DNA of 64,000 nucleotides, taken from contig CM056731.1 in NCBI GenBank assembly GCA_029844215.1, positions 81,426,992-81,490,991 of the forward strand, read 5' to 3'. This document shows positions 33,553 to 44,888 of the stretch, piece after piece (positions within the stretch are counted from its first letter, which is position 1; each line of letters starts with the position of its first letter). This DNA comes from Przewalskia tangutica (lineage: Eukaryota > Streptophyta > Magnoliopsida > Solanales > Solanaceae). Both the position numbers and the translations under genes were made by a program. The notes under the pieces were generated by a model. That model did not search any database, was not told the DNA's origin, and was given only the letters and a program-made list of their open reading frames with translations.

Positions 33553-36500
33553 TGTTATACCCCGTATTTCAGTATATGCGTGGGGCGACGTAGAAAATTT
33601 GAAACTTGTACTAAGGCTTGGCCGAATTAATTTTGTTCACAACACCCGTTTAGAGTCGTTTTTAGACGAAAACTTTTAAAACCTTTAGTAGGGGAAATTA
33701 CGGCTATGTAATTTTTAATTTTTTCGGATTTTTACGAGAGACGAAAAGTGTTTGGCCAAAAAGATGGCGCCACTTGGCACCCTCCCCTTGGCGGACGTGC
33801 GAGCTCGGTTTGGCCGAAATGGAGAGGTGTAGTTGGGAGGATATTTTGTGTGTTAGTTGGTCAAGGACACATGGGTGAATCTTGGCCCTACACTTGCCTT
33901 GCACTTGGCAAGATCTTGGCCATTGGTTGGCCTTCACTTGACCTATAAATACCCCTTCCCTTTGAAGACTTCTTCATCCAAAAAAATCTCTAAGTCTTGA
34001 GAGCTCCCCCTCCCCATTTCGTGAGGCCCCCTTGGCCGAGAGTTCCCCCCCTAGTGGGGTAGGCCGAGGGGTAGACACCCCCCCTCCTTAGGGTGCTAGC
34101 CAGTGGGGTACCCACTGCCTAGTTGTTTTCGTATAATACCCCCCCTCTTGGTAGAAATACTCTCAAAAGTATTGTTATAATGCCCAAATTACCTTAGCCG
34201 TATACCTTGTAGTATTCTAAGGTTATACTTATACGAAAAGCCCAGAAATACTATTATACTTCCCTTCAGTCACAAAACCGAAACCCTAAGTAAATCTTCA
34301 CCCGTAGTTGGAGTAGTAAGTAGAAGTTGGTTAGAACTTCTAAGGGTTGTTTGGAGCGGGTCGGAGCGCACGGAGTAGGAGCTAAACCTTGCTCAGGATC
34401 GACATTTAAACTCGGATAATTTTGGGCTTATCGAGGTAAATATCTTGTCCCTCTATTGTAATTGGAAATTACATGTTGTATGATTATATAGTTGAAGTAT
34501 ACTATATATAGAACTGAACGTAGTTATCGGCAATGTCTTTTGACTTAAGCCTGAATTATAAGAAACCTTTTCGAAAGAAGAGTACTGAACTGTATTTACA
34601 TAGGACTGTATTACAGTAGACTTGTGTAGTAGTACCGTGGAGTATAATTGTACCCGTTAGGGTTAGACGTATAACCCCCCCCCCTGGTTGGCTTGGTAGC
34701 CGGCCTCGATAGAGGAGGAGATTTACGCTGTTACGGGAGGAAGTCTTGCCGAATTTTCGGTAGAATGTTCTCTGATGAGATCTAAATGTTAATAAAGCGC
34801 CTTGTGGCCTTATAGGTTGAAGTACTACGTGTGGCGCGATCTACTTGGCTTAGGAGTAGCCGGCGGTTGGAAGTACTTGGGCGTTTTGCTATTAGTTGAT
34901 ACTCGTCGCGAGGTATGTGAACCTCTTCCTATCTCTTCTAGCATGATATGTGTGAACTATGTAATGCGGTAGGCGTCATGTGCTAAGCGTATTTGATTGG
35001 TTTAAAACATAAAGTGTTATAACGGCTTTATGGGAAGTTGGTTATATGACTTTATGTTGGTAAGAAAATACTTGTGGTCTTTAAAAGGTAATCGATTTGA
35101 ACTATAAGCGGCTTGTTATGTGTTAATAAAGAACTTGAAGTATTTCAAAAGATTTTGAATCATTTTGAAAGAAGAAGTAATACTTGGTTTTGAAAAACTT
35201 AAGAGTTATACTAGCTTTATGGGAAGTTAGGTATAACGGCTTAAGAATGTTTCTTGATTTGAAATCGAGAATGTGTATCGACAAACCAACTGCGGCGTTA
35301 ATAAAGGAAAATGTATTGAATAATGATGTATCGTATTAAAACCGGTAGAAACCTCCATCCGCATAGAAACTAAGATGAGACAAAATGATATTACATTTTC
35401 TAGATCATGGTTTCTTTGTAATAAGAATGTTGTAAACAAGAATAACCTACTCTCACGTGAGACATATATTACTCAATTGTTCTAAAAAGGAATCAAGTGA
35501 TTAAGTTTGGGAACTATGAAACCATTTGAAAATGAGAAGCTTGAGTAATTGAAACTAGGCAAACGGGAACTTAGGAAAAGAATGTTGTTACTTGATTTTA
35601 CAAAGGTAAGTGTTTTGGTTTATTTAAAAAAGACAGTCACTCTATTTTATACTACGGGTATTGTGTGACTTATGTGAAAGCACGGATCTTTTAAAAGATT
35701 TAATGTATGACAGTACTTTGAGTTGTGTGAAACTTGCCTATGCTTGTTATTGATGTCACATGCACATGTCTACACCGATGCAGTATTCCGGGGGCATGCG
35801 GCCATGCGGCCGGGTTGATTACCCGATATATGGTTATTACTGCAACATGGACGTGTCTACACCGATGCAGTATTCCGGGGGCATGTGGCCATGCGGCAGG
35901 GTTGACCACCCAGTATATTGTTATTGAGATTACATGGGCATGTCTACACCGATGCAGTATTCCGGGGGCATGTGGCCATGATGTGAACATGATGGGTGTG
36001 GTGGGCGTGAGACCCATAGTTATAGTTGAGTGATGACTTGAGGGCGTGAGTCCCTGACTTGATATATCGCTTGTTTATTGTGAGCGTAGTTTTGTTATCA
36101 TACATGTCTCACGCTTTATATAGATGCTATGATTTCATTCTGATATTTTGATTTCACATACTCGGTACTGTTATCTTGACCTCGCCGGGGCTGCGTTCAT
36201 GCCGCAGTAAAGGTACGCGATCGTTGATCCTAGCTCTCGAGTCACGATTTAGCGTTTGGGAAGCTCCGTTTCTCGGAGGCTTATCGATAGTATAGTCCTG
36301 TCGTAGTAAGTGTTTACATTCGGGGTTTGGCGGGGCCTGTCCGCCATTGTTGTCATATCATTCTTAGAGTGCAGTAATCTTGTTGTGGCGGGGTTTGTAA
36401 AAAGGATTAAAGCGTTCATGTTGAAAAAGTTGTTATTTACATATATCTTAGAAAGGCAAGTTTTTCTCAGATTATTGTTTCATATTTCATAATATGTCTT

Positions 36501-36594
36501 GTATCGTTTTATGTTCCGCTGATTACTCTGATGTTGTATCACTAGGGTGCCCGGGGTAAGGCACCAGTCACGGGCCCGGAATCGGGTCGTGACA
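33553..36594 (+). repeat. 3' LTR of N
   Basis: TGTTATACCCCGTATTTC...GGGTCGTGACA, 3042 bp. Its tandem slot (about 35750-35990) has three clean units of 86-88 bp starting TCTACACCGATGCAGTATTC. In the 5' LTR the same units read with shortened CAG and CCG sites. Confidence 0.92.
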
Positions 36595-38795
36595 GCCACC
36601 CAACATGTCAGTAGGTCCAAGGATATAATAAGATAACCGACCCTCCATCGAGAGACGCGGTAGCATAGAAATACAATATTTGCACAACAAAGGCTACCAC
36701 AAGTAAACATAGGCAAGTTACTCACACTCAAGGTACTTTCATTTCATGTCAACAAATCAGGGTTTTAACCCCAAAGTACTACATACTTCAACTCTCTTAA
36801 AAAGAACCTTTTTTAAGTACAAAATCACGCGATACTAATACCCGTAGTATCATTCATAGAGTAACTATCATTTTAAGTAAATCAAAACAACATCATGCCT
36901 TCCTTTAAAACAAAGACACTTCTCTTTTTTAAAGTCAAGTAGCAATATATTTTTTAAACTAAGTGTCTTACTCTTTTCAAAACAAGTAACCTATACCTTT
37001 AAATCAAGTTACTTCTCCTTTCCAAAATCAAGTTTTTTATAAGTCAAGTCTCTTTACTTTCAAAAATCAGTCTCATAATCTTTAAATCATATCTCATATC
37101 TTTTAAGGAAACCAACCTCCAACTTTTAAAATGTCAAGTTATCATTTTAAATCCAATAATAAAACCCTTCTTTTGTTTTCATAAAGTCGTTATAACTAAC
37201 TTTCCATAAAGTTAATATAACACTTTATGTATTAAACCAACCAAGGACAACTATTCTCTTTTTCCGAAATCAAGATAACTGTATTCTTTAAAAGACCAAG
37301 CACCCATTACTCACGAATGAGGTTTTACAACTTTTTAACATAATTGAAGTCCTTAATATTTCATAACAAGTCACTTAGCTTTAGAATCAAGTCAAGGACA
37401 CAAAAGGAAAACCAAACTCCTTTAACACACGTTCGTCTACCGCACTATATATATTTCACAAATATCATGCTCAAGAGAATAGGAAGAATCACATACCTCT
37501 TCGGGTTTATCCACAAGCCAAGTCGAGTATGCCGCGCGTAGGCAATCCACCTATAATAACCACAACACATCTATCAACTTCTAGTTCTCTTCGTAGAATA
37601 TTCTAAGTATACAGTTCCTTATTCTACGGAAAATTGGGCAGCACCTCCCCCCCCCGCAAACACATAAATACCCTTCTATCAAGGTCCACTACCAAGCCAA
37701 CAACTCCAAGGGGATTACACGTCTAATCAGACGTGTACAATTCTGCCCCACAATATTACTACATAAGTCTACTGTAAATACAGTCCAATGTAAATACAAT
37801 TCAATTCTTTTTAATCATCCTTCCATATATCTTACTCAACTATAAACTATTACAATATGTAATTTCCAATTTCAATAGAAGGACATAGATCATTACCTCG
37901 ATAAGTCCAAAATTATCCAAGATTATAAGTCGATCCTGAGCAACGTTTAGCTCCAAATACTTACGCTCCAATCCGCTCCAAGAGACCCTTAGAAGTTTCT
38001 AAACAAATTCTCTTAACACTTCATCCAAGCTATGAAGATTTTTCTAGGGTTTCATTTTGCGACTATTGGAATAAAATAGTATTTCCGGGCTCTTATGTTG
38101 GGATTACTTTAGAATACTACTAGGGATACAAGGCTAAGGTATTTGGGATTACAACAACACTTGAAGAAATTTTTCCACAAGGGGTTAGTAGAGACTACAA
38201 AGGAAGTGAGGGAGAATTTTCCTTGGAAATTATTTCAAGTGTGGGATGAATAAGTCTTGCACTTAAGGGGGTATTTATAGAGAAATCAAAGGCCAAGATC
38301 AAGGCAAGTGTGTGGTGTAGATTGGGGACATGTGTGTATGGGTTCTACCAACCATATGTCCACCACAAAATTGAGACATGTGGCTAGCCACATGTCTCCC
38401 TAAAACGTCCAAGGGACCACTTGGTACACCTAAATCGGCCACATGGCCACATGGGGGTGCCATGTGTCGCCCTCCTACTCTTCCAAAATATTTCATCTCC
38501 CGAAAATATCCGCAATGCCAAAAATCCGAAAATAAAGTGGGCCCCACAAAACTGTAAATTTCTCCCGTGGGCCCCACGTGACCAATTTCCAGAAATAAAA
38601 TTCCATAATCCTCTAATATTCCAAAAAGTCCGAATACCAAATCTGGGAATCCAATTCCCATTAACGAACCTTTTTCCTTCACAAAATCCGGAAACTTTTC
38701 CGTCGAAAAATCATATCTTTCTTCTTTTCCAATCTAATGTCGAATTCTCGTACGTACGTCCTCATATACATACCCTGGAACTACGGGGTGTAACA
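36595..38795 (-). repeat. M 3' LTR, piece 3 (U3 end)
   Basis: Continues the M LTR after N and ends at 38795 with the complement of TGTTACACCCCGTAG. It has TATAAATA (complement of 38272-38279), the palindrome GGGTGCCATGTGTCGCCC (38455-38472) and paired GTGGGCCCCAC sites near 38540-38580. Confidence 0.9.
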
Positions 38796-38830
38796 TTCTT
38801 CCCCCCTTAGAAACATTCGTCCCGAATGTT
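38796..38830 (-). other. Polypurine tract and hairpin of M
   Basis: On the minus strand: AACATTCG-GGA-CGAATGTT (38830-38812), then CTAAGGGGGGAAGAA, directly before the 3' LTR. Confidence 0.85.
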
Positions 38831-39775
38831 CCTTCTAAGTCTCCAAACACATGCGTCGGTATAGTCTTCACTACTACACTTACCAAACCAATCATGCCAC
38901 CAATGGCCATAGTATAACATACACGCAAAAACTCAAATCCAAGCCAACGAGAAATCATATCTAAAGCGTATAACAATACTATTAGCTCCCACCCAAGGTC
39001 TAAAGGATACTCCCTTCGCACCTTCACTTCACAAAAAGAAATGATCACTTCTATTTTCGTAACACATGTTCACTTCCCGTCTTACTCGTCGTACCTTTCT
39101 CGTACACCCGAACTCTTTCTAGTATACGTACCATACTTCAGTCATCACTTCAGTTTCCAAAACCTTGGAGTTACTACCTCCAAACTTGGTCATCTTACTA
39201 GCCTCACATTCCTCTAAGGCCATTCTCGGCCTTCACGATCCGATTCTGGTCGAACACATCCGCGAACTCGTACGATGGTTATCTAAACTTGGGCCTAGCA
39301 CCCTCGTGACCCTACCACCTAACGGGACCACCTCTAACTGGCCCCACCTCACTCCGGGCTGCGGGTTGACCCGCGATATGGCCTCAACCCGACCCACCAT
39401 CGCGCCAAACTCTCGTTCCCGTCCGGGACAACCTTACTATTCACGTCATGAAAGCTACCACTTTCATCTTACACAACCCATGGAATTATTCCATAATACA
39501 TTTCACGCATACCAAGTACTCCGACAAAGACTAACCGTAAAATCTTTTACTCAAGACGGCCTTACATCTAAGGTCTCAACTGTTATAATTTCTAAGGTTC
39601 ACAATTTACCTGACCCCAAACTTACCCTTTCAACTAACCATGTTTTCTAAATCACAATTTACACAAGGCTATCCGAACATAACACTTAATCATAAAATCA
39701 TCATATCACGCATACTAATCTCTAGAGGGTTAAGGATATACCTGTAACTACTGCTTCACTTTCCCCTTTGTCGCT
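38831..39775 (-). other. Non-coding internal region of M after gag
   Basis: Includes the conserved post-gag block (about 39210-39340; complement of CACCCTCGTGACCCTACCAC). No coding signal and no pol. Confidence 0.65.
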
Positions 39776-41054
39776 TTAAGCATAATCCTGCCCTGTTGGG
39801 CGCATAGCTATAGAAGGCGATGAACCCGCCACTGATCCTGAAGGCCGAGTCTCTACATCCGCGCTACCTCTGGTCGGACAACTTCTCGCAAAATGGCCCT
39901 GCTGGCCGCATGTATAGCAATCTCCCAAACTAGCATGACACTCCCCCTTATGGATTTTACTACAACGGCCACACTGAGGTAAGGGTGGCCTTATCCGGCC
40001 AGCACTCCTACTCCCCTGAAAACCTGAAGCTTTGGAGCTCTGACCTGCCCCTGAATACCCTGGACGCCCTGAAGACTGTGGAGGACCACTCTGTACTGGC
40101 GGAGGCGCATAACTAGCCTGCTGCTGAGGCGGTCCGCCTCGAAAGTTACCAAAGGACCCTGCTGTCCTGGCCTTCTTCTGCTGGTATCTGTCAATCCGTC
40201 GGCCTCTCCGTTCCTCACACCCAAGTGCATAAGCCTGCATGCGGGCAATGTCCATGCCCGGCTGAAGAGCTACACCCGAGCAACTCTCTGCTAAGTAATC
40301 ATCGAGCCCTGTGACATAGCGGTGCACTCTGTCCTCCATGTCTGCCACTAAAGCGGGGACGTACCGAGCCAATGAGTCAAACTCTACATTGTACTCCCGA
40401 ACCGTCCGCCCGTTCTGCCTCAACATCAAAAATCTATCGGCCCGAGCCCTCCTCATCTGCGGAGGCAAGAAATGGCTAAGAAACGCCTCTGAGAACTCGT
40501 CCCAAACAGCTGGAAGCACATGCTCCCCCCGGGATAGCTCCCACGAATCAAGCCGATCATCGCGGATCACGCGCGGCCGATGTGCACCAATACCACCGAC
40601 TACGTCTCCGAGGCTTTGATCACTCTCATGATCCACAGAATCGGATAAACTCCTGAGGATCATCCTCAGTCCTCAACCCATAGAACTCTGGTGGACTGCA
40701 ACTCAAAAAGTCCCGAAGTCTCAAACTATCAGATATAGGGTGAACTACGGGTACAACCGGAACCGCTGCCTCACGTATGTCCTCATTCCTCGCCACAATC
40801 CTAGCTAGTAACTGGGCCATCTCCTTGTAACCCATATCCTCTGTTCCTGGCCGTGGGATCAAGTCTCGTGCGTGGCCTCGTAGCTACCGTTCTGCCCTAA
40901 ACTCTTTGAAATTTGGCGGCGTCGCAAAACTCGCCGTATGAAGCACCACTTCAGGTGATGACTGGGCCTGTGCCCTCGCAACCCTCTGTGCTCTACTCGC
41001 AGCTCCCTCCGCTGCCTTGCCCTTCTGGGCTCTGGTTGCCTTGCGTAGAGGCAT
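39776..41054 (-). pseudogene. gag: gag of M, nearly complete, two frameshifts
   Basis: The Gag precursor would assemble the particle and bind element RNA. The start ATG at 41054 opens MPLRKATRAQKGKAAEG, a basic N-terminus. Three frames carry it: to about 40884, 40862-40626 and 40663-39776. The last (295 codons) has the retrotransposon gag core (WELSRGEHVLPAVWDEFSEA, FLSHFLPP, YNVEFDSLARYVP), a Gln/Pro/Ser linker, and two zinc motifs, CGRCSKIHKGEC and CYTCGQQGHFARSC, with all Cys/His present. It ends with a stop right after the Gag C-terminus and no protease follows. It is the reference for judging gag deletions in A, A2, N and Q. Confidence 0.85.
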
Positions 41055-41243
41055 AACTGGTAAAAAGAATACGTCAGAGGGAGTCCAACTCATAACACAA
41101 CTCTAAGGCACGATCTCAGAGTGAGAAGAATGGAAACAAATCCTAAATATCCTATAGCCTCATGATTATAGGTGTGGTGCACAACACGCCGATAATCAAG
41201 ACTCTACTAGATACGGTCTGTAGACACTTTCCGAGGATTAACT

Positions 41244-41255
41244 GCTCTGATACCA
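41244..41255 (-). other. Primer-binding site of M (initiator tRNA-Met)
   Basis: Complement of GCTCTGATACCA, that is TGGTATCAGAGC, four bases from the LTR end at 41260. Confidence 0.9.
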
Positions 41256-41551
41256 CTTTTGTCACGACCCGACCTCGGGCCCGCGACTGGTGTCTTACCC
41301 CGGGCACCCTAGTGATACAACATCAGAGAAAATCAGCGGAAATAAAACTCATAAAAGATAAACAGTGATACTCAAAACAGGATAACCAAAACGGTCACCT
41401 TTCTGCATATATAAATAATTGAACCTGGACAGTTACATCCTTTACAAACCCTGCCCACAACAGTACTACAGACCTCTAAGAGTTTTATAACAACAACGAC
41501 GGGACAGGGCCCCGCCATATCCCTGAATGTACAAGTACCTACAATGACAGG

Positions 41552-41556
41552 GGACT
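41552..41556. repeat. Target-site duplication GGACT, left copy (solo LTR C)
   Basis: GGACT precedes TGTCACG and is repeated exactly at 44884-44888. Confidence 0.93.
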
Positions 41557-44252
41557 TGTCACGAACCGGGGCGCGATCGTGACCTATCGGGCACTGTCAG
41601 TGTACATCGAGAATAGCGGAACATACATAATACAAAATATGTATAAGGTAAACATCACTAGCAAGCCGACAAGGCCGCCTTTCATAAAATAACTTAATCG
41701 AATGTGAAACAGTACACTGGTTCTTACATCCCAAACCACAAACGTGACTACAGACCTCTAGGAATAACAACTGTGGCGGGACAGGGCCCCGCCATACCCC
41801 CTGAATGTACAAAAGTCTATAACCTCAGGGAATCATACCAAAAAGACAAAGCCTCCGGAGGAATGGAGCTTTCCAGGAAATGAACAGTGATCCTAAGAGT
41901 GCGGACCAGCAAGCTACGTATCTCGACCTGCGGCATGAACGCAGCCAGGAGGTCGATCTGGCCAAGTATGTGGCCCGAAAATCAGAATGAAATCATAATA
42001 GCATATATATAAAGCAGGAGACATGTATGATAGCCAAACTACAGTACACAACATATACGCAGCCATGTCAAGTCAGGGACTCACGCCCTCTAAGTCATCA
42101 CTCAAATATAACCATAGGTCTCATGCCCATAATCTCCATCGTGCGCGTGGTATTCCTTCCTCCACGGCGATCATGATATAACAACACTAAGGAGTACACA
42201 TGAATACTAGATCCCACTTGTATCATAAGAACCGTACGAGGCAAGTACGAAGGCATAGCTACCAGATCCACCCTGCATCCTCTGATCGGAGGCAAGCCGG
42301 CTACGGATCCACCCGTACCAACAATACTATAACTGAAATCATGAAGCTGACCGGGGCAAGTGCGATAGCCTCTACCAGATCCACCCTGCGTCACATCGGG
42401 GGCAAATCGTGAGCTAACCACCGATCCACCGCATCACACCACTTCGCCTAACACGGCCAAGGGCAATGCAGCCAACTACGGATCCACCATGCATCACGTC
42501 TACGGCCGGCAAGTACGAGGGCTAACTACTAGATCCACGCGTGATGAGACCTCATGGAGAGCTAATCCATGGAATAATACTGTCAACAGGGAAACGAACC
42601 CTCATCATGGCCGCATACCCGTGGAATCCCCCATCACTGACGGTACGCCCAAATAGACTCATAATTGCATGATTTTAATTTGAATTGCAATACCATGCCT
42701 TTATATAAACCAAGACAATTACCATGCCTTCTTTTCACATAACCCAAGAGAATTTCTTATTTAAGCAAGCCAAAGTACTTATCAAGGCACACATAGAATA
42801 ATTCTCAATTAAACAAGCCAAAGTGCTATGTACGTACATTCTTTTCGAAAGCCTCCTTTTTATGTAAAATCCAAGATACTAACACCCGTAGTATCGAGGC
42901 GTGTCTATTTTTCAAAGTAAGTTACTACACCTTTAGAAAACTCATTTCAAAGCTTGAAACCAAGTAACTTCAATTTTTCCACCATCTAGACAACTTATGC
43001 TCATTAATCAAAATAGACAACTTTCATAACCTTCCATAAAGTTATTATAACCAACTTCCCATAAAGCCGTTATACTAACTTTATGCTTTAGAAATTTACG
43101 ACATCCTTATCCATTCATAAGGCCGTTATAACTAACTTTCCATAAAGCCGTTATAACTCCTTATAAACCATTTCATTCTTTTACTAACCAAGAGACTTAT
43201 ACTTCAAATAAATTCATACAATTTTCAAAATACTTCAAGCCTCTTATCCTTTAGAAAACAAGTTTCTTACCTCAAAAATTTAAGTCTCTTATCTTTTAGA
43301 ATAATTCAATATTCAATACTTTCACACCAAAAGTACTCTATACTTCATTATGTCAAGAAATCCTTGTCTACCTTATTTAGGATAAACCATTCCTTAAGAA
43401 CAAGCGGGTTAACTTCTTAACCCAACCAACTTAGACATTTCCTTAAAACAAGTCAAGTATAACAAAAGGATTTACTTCATTCAAAACACGTACGTCTACC
43501 GTACTATATAGTTATAACTACTCATGCTCAAAAGATAAGAAAGTTTCCACATACCTCTTCGGTCAATCCACTTGCTAAGCTCAAACTACCGCAAGTAATA
43601 TGCCAACCTATAATAACCATAATACGTTTATTAACCTCTAATTTCAATGTAGGAATAATCTAAGTTCAAAGCCCCTAAATTCTATGGAAAATTGGGCAGC
43701 ATTTCCTTTGTTTCTACATACTTTGCCACCTTTTTAAGGTCCGAATTCAACATCCAAACGCCACTTCTTAGGCCCAACAATCCAAACATCTCAAGGGGAT
43801 TACACACCTAAACTTGGGTGTGTAAAATTCTGCCCCAAAAGGTAAAACAATTAACTTAACAAGTCTAAGGTAGTTTTTAGGCTACAACATGCTCACATAA
43901 TCTTCTTAACCAATTCTTTCACATCCAAACCATATTTCTTACATGCAATGACTCTAAGAGCATTATTCACTACCACAAGTTCTTTCTTCTTAACATGCAA
44001 CACTAGAAACTAATTCTAAAGGAAGAAATGTTACCTTAAAGTTTTAGTCAAACTTATTCCAAATATTTTTGCTATCTTCCTTGCCAAGAACACCACCAAC
44101 AAGCTAGCCACAAGCTTCCTTCTTGTTCTTAACTTTTCAGATTTTTCCTAAGGCTAGAATTTCTCTTGGAATTTTAGAGAGAAGGAGGAGCTTGAACTTT
44201 TAAGAGAGAGGGAAGAGCTTTTGTCTAAGAGAGAGAGAGAGAGATGAAATAT

Positions 44253-44275
44253 GACCAAGTCTTGAAGACTTGGTC
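44253..44275. repeat. 23-base palindrome in solo LTR C
   Basis: GACCAAGTCTT and AAGACTTGGTC are exact reverse complements around one G. A (GA)n run lies just before (44227-44243). Confidence 0.8.
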
Positions 44276-44300
44276 AATATAGTGCATGCAAAAATCAGAT

Positions 44301-44330
44301 GGGGGGGGGGGGGGACACTTGTCACCCTCC
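44301..44330 (-). promoter_or_regulatory. Poly-G run and E-box palindrome in solo LTR C
   Basis: Fourteen G (44301-44314) run into ACACTTGTCACCCTCCC, the C version of the shared palindrome. Confidence 0.55.
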
Positions 44331-44384
44331 CAAGGTCTTTTAAAAGAAAAATCTGACTTTTCCTAAGTTTTTCCGCCCAGAATC

Positions 44385-44640
44385 CCGCCTCAGCGCGGCC
44401 ACCTTCCGGTGCGCGGCGCGCAACTCTGCGGGCCGTCAGATCTTCGGCGCGCGGCGCTTCCGGCGCGCCGCGCGCGCTCTGCGGACCCTCGGATCTTCCG
44501 TCGCGGCCTGCTTCCCGGCGCGCGCGCTGAAACTTCAGCGACCCACCGATACTTTGGCGCGCGGCCCTGCATCCGGCGCCGCGGCCCTGTTGCCTTTGTC
44601 CGAAACACATTTCTGTCCGACTGCGCACTGAACTTGTAAC
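44385..44640. repeat. GC-rich, CpG-dense island with imperfect repeats
   Basis: Unlike the AT-rich surroundings. It contains GGCGCGCCGCGCGCGCTC and repeated CTGCGG-CC-TC-GATCTTC blocks about 60 bp apart. Frames are open on both strands because stops are rare in such DNA; I do not take it as coding. It lies upstream of the expected TATA region of C. Confidence 0.7.
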
Positions 44641-44883
44641 TCCCATAACTTTCTACTCCGACGTCCTATCGACGAACGGTTGGTTGAGTTGGAATCTAGA
44701 CTCAATGAACTACGCCCTGGGCCTTTGAAACACTTAGGAATTCTTAATGTATCGGGTCATAACCCGCCTCAAAGTTGACTAAAACCCATCCGGAACAATC
44801 CGTCAACCTATCTTTAGAAAATTTTAAGTCTTACATGCTTTCGTACACTCTCATACGTAGGGTCAGAACTACGGGGTATAACA

Positions 44884-44888
44884 GGACT
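44884..44888. repeat. Target-site duplication GGACT, right copy (solo LTR C)
   Basis: Exact match to 41552-41556. The M 5' LTR resumes after it. Confidence 0.93.

Larger units (their letters stand above)
27825..36594 (+). mobile_element. Complete gag-only LTR retrotransposon N
   Basis: 8770 bp with LTRs of 3040 and 3042 bp, primer site, remnant gag, a 0.8 kb segment shared only with Q, hairpin and purine tract. Flanks read TGACC (left) and GCCAC (right). The uninterrupted M 5' LTR has GTGGGCCACCC here, so the duplication is probably GCCAC with a corrupted left copy. No pol motifs. Confidence 0.88.
41557..44883 (-). mobile_element. Solo LTR C (3.3 kb)
   Basis: On the minus strand it runs from TGTTATACCCCGTAGTTCTG (44883) to CCGGTTCGTGACA (41557), with no primer site, gag or second LTR, and is flanked by perfect GGACT duplications. 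Such solo LTRs arise by recombination between the two LTRs of an element. It has its own tandem slot (42230-42545), one minisatellite-like unit (42765-42830), doubled dyads (43030-43170), a poly-G run and a GC-rich island near its 5' end. Confidence 0.92.

Noticed and set aside
44200..44646. Overlapping Arg/Ala-rich frames on both strands in solo LTR C
   Set aside because: They are caused by the GC-rich island with few stops. There are no domains, and three frames are open at once.
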